From Bacteroidales bacterium (GTDB lineage Bacteria; Bacteroidota; Bacteroidia; Bacteroidales; UBA3824), in NCBI GenBank assembly GCA_017530465.1, contig JAFXMJ010000525.1, positions 1-14,279 on the forward strand: a stretch of 14,279 bases of DNA, given 5' to 3'. The notes below the pieces were generated by a model. It did not search any database. It worked only from the letters and a program-made list of their open reading frames with translations, and was not told the origin of the DNA. Within the stretch, counting starts at the first letter, position 1, and every line of letters starts with the position of its first letter. This document shows, one piece after another, positions 7,535 through 13,635 of the stretch. Position numbers and translations under genes: made by a program.

Positions 7535-7573
7535 TGCACATCCCAAATCTATCTCGATAAGCCATTAGGCTCG

Positions 7574-7623
7574 CAAGGCAGAAGGGCAGGCAAACAATCG
7601 CCCTGTCATTCTGCCTTGTTTTT
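7574..7623 (+). terminator. Intrinsic terminator after the SPFH gene
   Basis: CAAGGCAGAA (7574-7583) pairs perfectly with TTCTGCCTTG (7609-7618), with further GGGC/GCCC pairing inside, followed by TTTTT (7619-7623). It lies 40 bp after the SPFH stop codon and 43 bp before the next start codon. Confidence 0.8.
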
Positions 7624-7640
7624 AATTAATCCAAAAACAA

Positions 7641-7650
7641 GACAATTGTC
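7641..7650. promoter_or_regulatory. Perfect 10-bp palindrome upstream of the zinc-ribbon gene
   Basis: GACAATTGTC is its own reverse complement and lies 15 bp before the ATG at 7666, between the terminator and the gene. It could be an operator. It is short enough to be chance, and no promoter matching TAnnTTTG was found beside it. Confidence 0.25.
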
Positions 7651-7665
7651 AATAAACACATTAAA

Positions 7666-8751
7666 ATGGCAGACAATCAAAACCAAGTAAAATGCAGGCA
7701 GTGTGGCGGCACATTGATGTTTGCGCCGGGCACCACAAGCCTCCAGTGCGAATTTTGCGGCGCGATGAACGAAATCGACAAGTCCAACTGGGACTACGCG
7801 GGCATGGCGACCAAGCACAATTTCCTTGCCGACATATCAGATCTTCCCGAGACTGAGACCGAAGTAGTGCACTCGGTAAAGTGCAATTGCTGCGGCGCAC
7901 AGACCACCTTCAGTTCCAACGTCCATTCTGCCAACTGCGACTTCTGTGGCAGCCCGATTACTGTGGGCGGCGACGCTTCGTCAAAGAGAATCAAGCCCCA
8001 GGGCGTCATCCCCTTCAAGGTGACACAGGAAGAAGGACGCAACAAATTCGCCTCTTGGATCAAGGGACTTTGGTTTGCTCCGGGCGACCTCGTAAACAAG
8101 GCGTCGATGGAGTCGGGTCTCACCGGCATGTACATCCCCTACTGGCTGTATTACGTGGACACCGTCACCAGGTACACCGGCAAGCGCGGTGAGTATTATT
8201 ACACCGAGAAGCAGGTGAAGCAGGCTGACGGCACGATGAAGACCGAGAAGGAGCAGCACACAAGGTGGCATCCCACTTCGGGCACCGTCTATAAAAACTT
8301 CAAGGATCTCATCATCTCGGGTTCCAATACATTGGGTTCGGAAGGCGACAATCTCAAGAAGAAGTTCAAATTTGAGGGCATGGTACCCTACAACGAGCAG
8401 ATTCTCAGCGGCTACAAGTCGGAGACATACAGCGTCGATCTCAAGGAGGCTTACAAGGAAGCCCAGGATATAATGGAGCGCGAAATCAAGGACGCCATCA
8501 AGGAAGAAATCGGCGGCGACAAGCAGGAAATCGAAAGCAAGCAGACCACCGAAAACAACATCGAGTACAAGCACATCCTCGCTCCGCTGTGGATAAGCGC
8601 GTTCAGGTACGAAGGCAAGTCGTACAGGTTTATGATCAACGGTCAGACCGGCGACCTCTCGGGCAGCCGTCCGTACAGCAAGGCGAAGATTGCCATCTTC
8701 ATTGCGTCTATCGTGGCCGTCATCACGTTGCTTATACTTCTCTTGAAGTAG
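7666..8751 (+). CDS. Tail-anchored double zinc-ribbon protein, YdjG-like
   Basis: The 361-residue protein opens with two zinc ribbons: C10-x2-C13 with C28-x2-C31, and C73-x2-C76 with C91-x2-C94 (CNCCG...CDFCG). A conserved middle follows: GVIPFKVTQEEGRNKFASW, GLWFAPGDL, GMYIPYWLYYVDTVTRYTG. A charged helical stretch (about 245-290) leads to ILAPLWISAFRYEGKSYRFMINGQTG. The last 20 residues (IAIFIASIVAVITLLILLLK) form a single C-terminal membrane helix, so the bulk should face the cytoplasm. Proteins of this kind are often labelled TFIIB-type zinc ribbon or, misleadingly, primosomal protein N'; there is no helicase motif here. It matches the architecture of Bacillus subtilis YdjG, which with YdjI recruits PspA under membrane stress, and the preceding gene is YdjI-like. 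No PspA or YdjH gene is in this window. The family call is good; the stress role is inferred. Confidence 0.85.
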   Translation: MADNQNQVKCRQCGGTLMFAPGTTSLQCEFCGAMNEIDKSNWDYAGMATKHNFLADISDLPETETEVVHSVKCNCCGAQTTFSSNVHSANCDFCGSPITVGGDASSKRIKPQGVIPFKVTQEEGRNKFASWIKGLWFAPGDLVNKASMESGLTGMYIPYWLYYVDTVTRYTGKRGEYYYTEKQVKQADGTMKTEKEQHTRWHPTSGTVYKNFKDLIISGSNTLGSEGDNLKKKFKFEGMVPYNEQILSGYKSETYSVDLKEAYKEAQDIMEREIKDAIKEEIGGDKQEIESKQTTENNIEYKHILAPLWISAFRYEGKSYRFMINGQTGDLSGSRPYSKAKIAIFIASIVAVITLLILLLK

Positions 8752-8774
8752 GAGTTGGATGCTCCACTGTTACA

Positions 8775-8859
8775 ATGCATAATTCACAATTCATAATTCA
8801 TAATTAGCGTCCGCCGGATGGCAATTATGCATTATGCGTTATGAATTATGCATTTTTTT
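8775..8859. repeat. Long AT-rich inverted repeat built from heptads, with T-tract (possible terminator)
   Basis: Two 31-nt arms (8775-8805 and 8823-8853) are near-complementary, with about 26 of 31 positions paired by eye, around a 17-nt loop (AGCGTCCGCCGGATGGC). The left arm contains tandem 7-mers AATTCAC, AATTCAT, AATTCAT, AATT (8781-8805); the right arm is the matching ATTATGC-type series. Seven T follow (8853-8859), so on the + strand it could end transcription of the zinc-ribbon gene. A related heptad series occurs at 13593-13617. Confidence 0.7.
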
Positions 8860-8896
8860 GTCTTTTTTGCATTTTCAACATAATAATTGGAACTTT

Positions 8897-8929
8897 TGTT
8901 GCATTATATTATAAATAAAGGTAACTTTG
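8897..8929 (+). promoter_or_regulatory. Near-consensus promoter of the SPOR-folP operon
   Basis: TGTTG (8897-8901), a 20-bp spacer, and a perfect -7 box TAACTTTG (8922-8929) precede the SPOR gene. The layout is identical to the SNF2 promoter at 3321-3353. Expected transcription start is near 8935, leaving a leader of about 34 nt before the ATG at 8969. Confidence 0.7.
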
Positions 8930-8968
8930 CCGACTAATTTAATCAAACAAAAAAACTGGAAAACGATC

Positions 8969-10036
8969 ATGAGAAAGATTATTTGCATTGTGATGACTAT
9001 AATGGTCTCCCTGATGGCTTCCACTGCCAAGGCGCAGTACAACGAGGCCGCAATCGACCAGATTACCGAGCAGCTGTCGGAATCCGACGCTTCGGAAATC
9101 AACCAGGCGTTGCAACAGGTGGAACGCGCCAAGGCTATGCTCGAACAGGCGGCTTCCAAACAGGCTCAGGCCGACAAGCTCCGCAACGAGGCTAAAAAGG
9201 CCTCCAAGGGCGACGCCAAAAAGAAAATCAAGCAGGCTGTGGCTATAGAGGAACCCCTCTACACCCAGCAGGTGAACGCCTACAATGTATATGAAAAGGC
9301 GAACAATACCATTTACGGCATTTTTGCTAACAATATCAAGGAGCTTGCAAGCATTGGCGGCGGCTCTGAGGACGATGTAAGGGATATGGTTACTTTTGCC
9401 ACCGATACGTGGGCCAAGGCTGACAAGGCTCTCAAAACCGTGCCTAAGGGCAAAAAGCCCGACCAAAAGGCTGTGGCTACCATCAAGCAGGATGTCAATA
9501 AAAACCAAGTCCGCGCCATCCAATACCAGATAGAGGCTTACAAATTCCTTCTCGCTATTGGTGATGGCAATAGCAATGCTGTAGCCAACAACAATACACG
9601 CCCGCAGACCGACGACGTAGTCGATAACGCATTTTTCAGCAATATCGCTGACACTGACGAAGACGACGGCGGATACACCGCGCCTTCGCAGCAGCACAGC
9701 AGCAAGCCCAACACCGACACCATGGACGACGAGGGATTCAATTTTGTGCAGGGCAACAATACCGCCGACCGCGTCATCTACAAGGTACAGATAGCGGCCG
9801 ACGCTACGCCGCTCTCCATCGCAAGGCTCCGTCAGATATGCCCCACCGACGACATCATCAACAATGAGCAGCAAAACGGCATCTACCGCTACACCATTGG
9901 ATACTACACCAATTACGACGAAGCCAAGACCCGTGCCATCGAACTCCGTGGCAGGGGCGTGGACGGCGCATTTGTGGTGGCGTACAAAAACGGTGTGCGC
10001 ATCAAGGAAATCCGTGATGTTTACAACAATAGATAG
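8969..10036 (+). CDS. Exported SPOR-domain protein with coiled coil
   Basis: The 355-residue protein starts at the ATG at 8969; the upstream in-frame TTG at 8927 lies inside the promoter -7 box and is rejected. A signal peptide (MRKIICIVMTIMVSLMASTAKAQ) ends at about residue 22-23. Residues about 28-120 are Ala/Gln/Lys-rich and helical (for example NQALQQVERAKAMLEQAASK) with coiled-coil character. A low-complexity acidic/Asn linker follows (about 205-265). The C-terminus from about residue 267 (VIYKVQIAADATPLSIARLRQI...YRYTIGYYTNYDEAKTRAIEL...AFVVAYKNGVRI) fits the SPOR fold of Bacteroidota, which in other proteins binds denuded peptidoglycan at division sites. It should act in the periplasm. 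It is first in a unit with folP (3-bp gap), which is more likely positional than functional. Confidence 0.82.
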   Translation: MRKIICIVMTIMVSLMASTAKAQYNEAAIDQITEQLSESDASEINQALQQVERAKAMLEQAASKQAQADKLRNEAKKASKGDAKKKIKQAVAIEEPLYTQQVNAYNVYEKANNTIYGIFANNIKELASIGGGSEDDVRDMVTFATDTWAKADKALKTVPKGKKPDQKAVATIKQDVNKNQVRAIQYQIEAYKFLLAIGDGNSNAVANNNTRPQTDDVVDNAFFSNIADTDEDDGGYTAPSQQHSSKPNTDTMDDEGFNFVQGNNTADRVIYKVQIAADATPLSIARLRQICPTDDIINNEQQNGIYRYTIGYYTNYDEAKTRAIELRGRGVDGAFVVAYKNGVRIKEIRDVYNNR

Positions 10037-10039
10037 ACC

Positions 10040-10876
10040 ATGCACAGCACAATCAATTGCAAAGGCAAGCTCATCGACCTCTCCAAGCCATTGGTGATGG
10101 GCATTGTGAATGTCAACGATGATTCCTTCTACAGTGGAAGCCGCTGTTTGACAGAGGATTTGATAAAGGGGCGGGTGCAGCTGCATTTGCATCATGGTGC
10201 GTCCATCATCGACATCGGCGCATACAGCACACGTCCGGGCTGCGTGGACATCGAGCCAGAGGTGGAGAAGGAGCGCATCGCATTGGCAATGAAGGTCATC
10301 AACCATCACTTTCCCGACGCGATCGTGTCGGTGGATACTTTTAGGGCTGATGTGGCGAGGTACGCCGTAGAGGAGTGCGGCGTCGCCATTGTCAACGATA
10401 TTTCGGGCGGCACTCTCGACGACAGGATGTATGATACCGTCGCCGAGTTGCACGTGCCGTACATAATGATGCACATCAAAGGCACGCCGCAGACTATGCA
10501 GCAATTTTGTCATTATGACAATATGATGGACGAAATCATCAAGTTTTTCGCCGAGCGTGTTGAGCGGCTCAAACTATTAGGCGTCAACGATATAATCATC
10601 GACCCGGGATTTGGATTTGCCAAGGATTTGGATCAAAATTACGAGCTGATGAACAGGCTCGACGAATTTAAGGTCTTTGAACTGCCGATATTGGTGGGTA
10701 TTTCGAGGAAGTCGATGATATACAAGCTGATAGGCGGTGCGCCCGACACTGCGCTCAATGGCACCACCGTATTGAATACAATAGCCCTCACCAAGGGCGC
10801 AAACATATTAAGGGTTCACGACGTACAACCCGCAATGGAAGCTATAAGAATATGCGAAAAGATAGGATTAATATAA
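10040..10876 (+). CDS. folP: Dihydropteroate synthase
   Basis: FolP joins 6-hydroxymethyl-7,8-dihydropterin pyrophosphate with p-aminobenzoate to give 7,8-dihydropteroate in folate synthesis and is the target of sulfonamides. At 278 residues it has the normal length. Recognisable blocks are MGIVNVNDDSF (20-30), IIDIGAYSTRPG (to G67), IVSVDTF, IVNDISGG, MMHIKGTPQTMQ, IIIDPGFGFAKDLDQNYELM, VGISRKSM (K224, pterin/pABA-site lysine) and RVHDV. Oddly, the first signature is normally N-x-T-P-D-S-F; here N26 and D27 replace Thr-Pro, in the flexible loop 1 that orders over the active site. TRPG of loop 2 is intact. The ATG lies 3 bp after the SPOR stop. The diadenylate cyclase gene that often follows folP in Bacteroidota is absent here. 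Confidence 0.96.
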   Translation: MHSTINCKGKLIDLSKPLVMGIVNVNDDSFYSGSRCLTEDLIKGRVQLHLHHGASIIDIGAYSTRPGCVDIEPEVEKERIALAMKVINHHFPDAIVSVDTFRADVARYAVEECGVAIVNDISGGTLDDRMYDTVAELHVPYIMMHIKGTPQTMQQFCHYDNMMDEIIKFFAERVERLKLLGVNDIIIDPGFGFAKDLDQNYELMNRLDEFKVFELPILVGISRKSMIYKLIGGAPDTALNGTTVLNTIALTKGANILRVHDVQPAMEAIRICEKIGLI

Positions 10877-10896
10877 AGGCATTTGCAGTGGCAAAT

Positions 10897-11556
10897 ATGA
10901 AAGTATTGGCGGTACTGGCGTTGATGGTATGCAACGTCATCTCCGCCTATGCCCAGAAACATTCGTTGGAATTTAAGGGCGGTGTGATAGCCACAAGCAC
11001 CCGCAACAACGGTGCCGGCGACGCCAAGACCATCATGGACTACAAGCCGGGGCTGGTGGTGGGCGGCTCGTTTATGTGGAATTTTATGGATGCGTCGCTG
11101 CGTGCCGTGGCTGAGGGCTATTATGCATTGCAGGGCGAAAAGTATATGATGGAGGATTTCGACGGCAAGGGCAACAATATGGAGTTCAATTCCGACATCA
11201 GTTACTTCAAACTCGCGCCCAACGTCCGCTACTACGCCCCCTACGTGCCGGTATATGTGGGCGTGGGAATCTATTGGAGCTTTGCCACGTCCTCTGACGT
11301 CAAGAGCGGCGACCTGCTCGACCAATCGCACTCGTGGACTTTCAAGAAGTATTACAAGCCGATGGACTTCGGCACCCGTGTCGCGCTTGGTACAGAAATC
11401 GGCGTCAGCGACGCCAAATTTGTATTGGAAGTGACATACGAATCCGGCCTCGCCAACATCTCCAACCGCAAGGAACGCAAAATCAAAAACCAATCTGTAA
11501 GCGTCTCCTTAGGTATTTGTTTTGAGATAGCGGGCAGACATTATAGGCATTTTTAA
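10897..11556 (+). CDS. PorT-like outer-membrane beta-barrel protein
   Basis: The preferred start is the ATG at 10897, giving 219 residues with a compact signal peptide (MKVLAVLALMVCNVISAYAQ). An ATG at 10852 would add 15 residues and overlap folP by 25 bp. The mature part opens with KHSLEFKGGVIA, then alternates aromatic and small residues in about eight strand-like stretches (ASLRAVAEGYYAL, SYFKLAPNVRYYA, VPVYVGVGIYWSFA, GTRVALGTEIGV, KFVLEVTYESGLANI, SVSVSLGICFEI). This pattern is that of the small Bacteroidota barrels of the PorT/OMP_b-brl_2 type. The closing tail is HYRHF, with the terminal Phe typical of barrel insertion signals. It lies 20 bp after the folP stop and 2 bp before the C11 peptidase gene, so it is co-transcribed with both. 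Its specific role is unknown. Confidence 0.78.
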   Translation: MKVLAVLALMVCNVISAYAQKHSLEFKGGVIATSTRNNGAGDAKTIMDYKPGLVVGGSFMWNFMDASLRAVAEGYYALQGEKYMMEDFDGKGNNMEFNSDISYFKLAPNVRYYAPYVPVYVGVGIYWSFATSSDVKSGDLLDQSHSWTFKKYYKPMDFGTRVALGTEIGVSDAKFVLEVTYESGLANISNRKERKIKNQSVSVSLGICFEIAGRHYRHF

Positions 11557-11558
11557 TT

Positions 11559-12665
11559 ATGAAAACAAGTCGGCTCATGTTGAGGTTGGTTATTGTTGTT
11601 TGCGTGGTGTCCTTATTGCTTTCGTGCCACAAGAACGATGACGAGCCAGATTGCATCAACACTCAAACTGTTATTTTCTTTTTCCCGTATTCGGCGGATA
11701 TGACTTCGTATTTCAAGCGCAATATAAGCGACATCGAAGCCGCCGTCTTGAATGGTGCGTTCCGCAGTGAAAGGCTTATCGTCTGCATATCGTCAACGAA
11801 AGACCGCGCCGACGTCATTGAACTCCGAGACAATAAGCGCGATACATTGTTCCATTACGACAATCCCGATTTCACCACGAGCGCGGACATCTCGCAAATG
11901 CTCTCAGACATTATCAAGACCGCACCTGCCGACAAATATTCGCTCGTAGCGGGCGGACATGGTACGGCGTGGGTGCCAGCCGACGTGAAAAATCTATCGA
12001 AATCTTTTGGCGGTTACAACACCAAGACCGGCGTCGAAAACATTGCTTACGCCATCCAAAATGCCGGTCTTAAAATGCAATACATATTGTTTGACGGTTG
12101 TTTTATGGCTAATGTGGAGACTGTTTATGCCCTGCGCAATGCGGCGGATTACATCATCGGCTGCCCTACGGAGATAATGATTAAAGGCATCCCGTATCAG
12201 CATTGCGCCAAATTCCTTGGTGACGGCGTACTTGATTACGACGGATTTTGCCGCGCCTTCTGCGAATTTTATGAAACCTACGACACGCCGTGCGGCACTA
12301 TCTCCGTCACCAAATGTACTGAGCTCGATTCGCTTGCCGCAATCATGAAGGAGGTCAATCTTACTGTCGATTTTGATGCCGATATTTTGGACGGTGTGCA
12401 GAGGCTCGACGGCTACAAGACGCCAGTTTTTTACGATTTTGGCGATTATGTGGCGCGTCTGTGCAAGGATGAGCGATTGCTTGCGACATTCAACACCCAA
12501 CTTTCCAAAACTGTTCCCTACAAGGCTCATACCGAATGTTTCTATTCGGAACAGAGCGGCAAAATCAAAATCAACGCCTTTTCGGGGCTGTCGGTCTCGC
12601 CGCCTACGGATGGCAATCTAAGCCTCGGCGTGGAAGGGACGGAATGGTGGAAGGCGACGAAGTAA
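11559..12665 (+). CDS. Clostripain-family (C11) cysteine peptidase lipoprotein
   Basis: The 368-residue protein has a lipoprotein signal with the cysteine at 23 (VSLLLSC) followed by HKNDDE, an acidic stretch after the cysteine like the surface-export signal of Bacteroidota lipoproteins. Residues 35-200 show the caspase-like C11 fold: TVIFFFPYSADM, the catalytic His in YSLVAGGHGTAW (H134) and the catalytic Cys in YILFDGCFMANVETVYAL (C181). The following GCPTEIMIKGIPY and FCRAFCEFY fit the same family. Clostripain, PmC11 and fragipain of this family cleave after Arg or Lys and mature by self-cleavage; the specificity here cannot be read with confidence. It is probably anchored at the outer membrane, possibly on the surface, where it could process envelope or host proteins. 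It is last in the folP unit, 2 bp after the barrel gene. Confidence 0.85.
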   Translation: MKTSRLMLRLVIVVCVVSLLLSCHKNDDEPDCINTQTVIFFFPYSADMTSYFKRNISDIEAAVLNGAFRSERLIVCISSTKDRADVIELRDNKRDTLFHYDNPDFTTSADISQMLSDIIKTAPADKYSLVAGGHGTAWVPADVKNLSKSFGGYNTKTGVENIAYAIQNAGLKMQYILFDGCFMANVETVYALRNAADYIIGCPTEIMIKGIPYQHCAKFLGDGVLDYDGFCRAFCEFYETYDTPCGTISVTKCTELDSLAAIMKEVNLTVDFDADILDGVQRLDGYKTPVFYDFGDYVARLCKDERLLATFNTQLSKTVPYKAHTECFYSEQSGKIKINAFSGLSVSPPTDGNLSLGVEGTEWWKATK

Positions 12666-12689
12666 ATTTTTGTTGTTCCAAATGTTAAA

Positions 12690-12730
12690 AATTACTTTTT
12701 AAGATAAAAAAGTTACTATAAAAAGTAATT
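12690..12730. promoter_or_regulatory. Inverted TTACT/AGTAA repeats upstream of the XRE gene (likely operator)
   Basis: AATTACTTTTT (12690-12700) and AAAAAGTAATT (12720-12730) are perfect 11-bp inverted repeats 19 bp apart. A further TTACT at 12713-12717 pairs with AGTAA at 12724-12728 over a 6-bp spacer. Several half-sites just before a DNA-binding protein gene suggest autoregulation. The hairpin could also serve as a weak terminator for the peptidase gene. Confidence 0.5.
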
Positions 12731-12767
12731 GTTTCAAAATATAGTTGTACATTTAAACTTTTGATAT

Positions 12768-13046
12768 ATGAAACACGCAGCGGAAACAGAAAGGCTTTTT
12801 CTCAAAGTAACAGATGAAACGCCTGATGAAATCAAGATGAAGGTGGATTGGTCATTGGACATTTCCACTGCGATAGACAATGCTTTGCGCAAGAAACGGA
12901 TGACCCAAAGGGAGTTGGCGGCAAGGCTTGGCACTTCTCCTGCATCCGTCCACTCTTGGCTTGGTGGCTGTCATAACTTCACGCTCTCCACATTGGCGCG
13001 TATCTCTGCTGTGCTTGGCGTACCTCTCATATCGGTGGCAAAGTAA
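12768..13046 (+). CDS. XRE-family helix-turn-helix regulator, antitoxin-like, no toxin partner
   Basis: The 92-residue protein has a charged N-terminus with TPDEIKMKVDWSLDIST, then an XRE/Cro-type helix-turn-helix from about residue 40 (RMTQRELAARLGTSPASVHSWLGG) and the ending HNFTLSTLARISAVLGVPLI. This layout is common among short Bacteroidota antitoxin-like regulators that accompany HigB/RelE toxins. No toxin gene is visible on either side: upstream is a peptidase gene, downstream AT-rich DNA and a fimbrillin remnant. Inverted TTACT/AGTAA sites lie upstream (12690-12730), and a shorter copy overlaps the stop codon (13042-13053), so it probably binds its own control region. The surrounding DNA is much more AT-rich than the genes to the left, which fits an acquired gene. 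Confidence 0.85.
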   Translation: MKHAAETERLFLKVTDETPDEIKMKVDWSLDISTAIDNALRKKRMTQRELAARLGTSPASVHSWLGGCHNFTLSTLARISAVLGVPLISVAK

Positions 13047-13053
13047 AGTTACT
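13042..13053. promoter_or_regulatory. AGTAA-AG-TTACT inverted repeat at the end of the XRE gene
   Basis: AGTAA (13042-13046) and TTACT (13049-13053) are perfect inverted half-sites 2 bp apart, overlapping the XRE stop codon and followed by a T run. The half-sites are the same as those upstream of the gene. The following stretch to 13150 is AT-rich and I see no gene in it. Confidence 0.4.
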
Positions 13054-13150
13054 TTTTTATGAAAATAATCCCAAAATTTCTGAAACCTTTTTCCGCCGTT
13101 TACGTTACATATGCTAATAATCCATCATTTTCCTCGCTAAATCGGATATT

Positions 13151-13591
13151 ATGATAAAAAGCTATGTAAATAAATCTTTAATGGCGAGATTCTACGTCAA
13201 TATGACCTTCCGCAACCAATGGGAAGGCACGCCCACAATCTCCTCTTGTACCGCTGTCGCCGCCAACACCTGCACCGTCAATTATCTCGCAAAGTCAGTA
13301 ACGGCAGGTGCGCAATCCACGGTAACGCTTGCAAGACAGGCGCAGCCCTCAGCCACCAATTTTGCCGCCACTTGCAGTGGCATTATGATACCGCAGACCG
13401 GCTTCCGCACTGTTAAGATTACCATCGACGGCAAAGACTACACCTACACGCACACCGAGGACATTCCTCTTGCAGCGGGCAAATTCACCAACCTCAACCT
13501 CGTGGTAGGCCGCGACAAGATAGAACTCGGCGAAGTCTCCATCACAGAATGGACGCCGGGCGAGACCATCGAGGGCGGACAGGCTTTGTAA
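13151..13591 (+). pseudogene. 5'-truncated fimbrillin-family gene remnant
   Basis: The open frame of 146 residues has no signal peptide. From about residue 17 (NMTFRNQWEGTP) to the end it reads like the C-terminal half of a fimbrillin/Mfa-like protein: SGIMIPQTGFRTVKITIDGKDYTYTHTEDIPLAAGKFTNLNLVVGRDKIEL...SITEW. In this family that part forms the second beta-sandwich, with PQT, IDGK-YTY and LAAGK as recurring landmarks; complete proteins are more than 300 residues with a lipoprotein signal. The N-terminal half is missing, and upstream to the in-frame stop at 13118 nothing resembles it. The first 15 residues look like random AT-rich sequence read through. It lies directly before an apparently intact fimbrillin gene, so it is probably the leftover of a tandem copy. 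Expression as a soluble protein is possible but unlikely to give a working pilin. Confidence 0.65.
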
Positions 13592-13592
13592 C

Positions 13593-13617
13593 AATTCGTA
13601 ATTCATAATTTGTAATT
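13593..13617. repeat. AT-rich tandem heptads upstream of the fimbrillin gene
   Basis: AATTCGT, AATTCAT, AATTTGT, AATT repeat with a 7-base period between the remnant and the next gene. The same unit AATTCAT forms one arm of the hairpin at 8775-8853. Confidence 0.6.
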
Positions 13618-13635
13618 ATAAAAAAACGTAATAAT

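Noticed and set aside
6809..7546. A His/Leu-rich 245-codon minus-strand open frame
   Set aside because: The His-rich runs are the reverse complement of the ATG/CAG-rich linker of the SPFH gene, not a metal-binding protein.
7666..8751. Primosomal protein N' or helicase label for the zinc-ribbon gene
   Set aside because: There is no Walker A or other helicase motif; the protein has two zinc ribbons and one C-terminal membrane helix.
8775..8859. CRISPR-like or insertion-sequence end
   Set aside because: The heptads are contiguous with no spacers, and no transposase or target-site duplication is visible.
8939..10513. A 524-codon open frame on the minus strand
   Set aside because: It lies opposite the SPOR and folP genes, which have clear motifs, a signal peptide and a promoter. 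The antisense protein is compositionally odd (Val/His/Asp-rich), with no recognisable domain.
12740..12762. Promoter for the XRE gene (TATAGTTG at 12740, or TAAACTTTTG nearby)
   Set aside because: Each deviates from TAnnTTTG in sequence or spacing, and no -33 TTTG is at the right distance.
12666..13150. A HigB/RelE-type toxin gene paired with the XRE regulator
   Set aside because: No open frame with toxin-like sequence was found on either strand in the flanking gaps.
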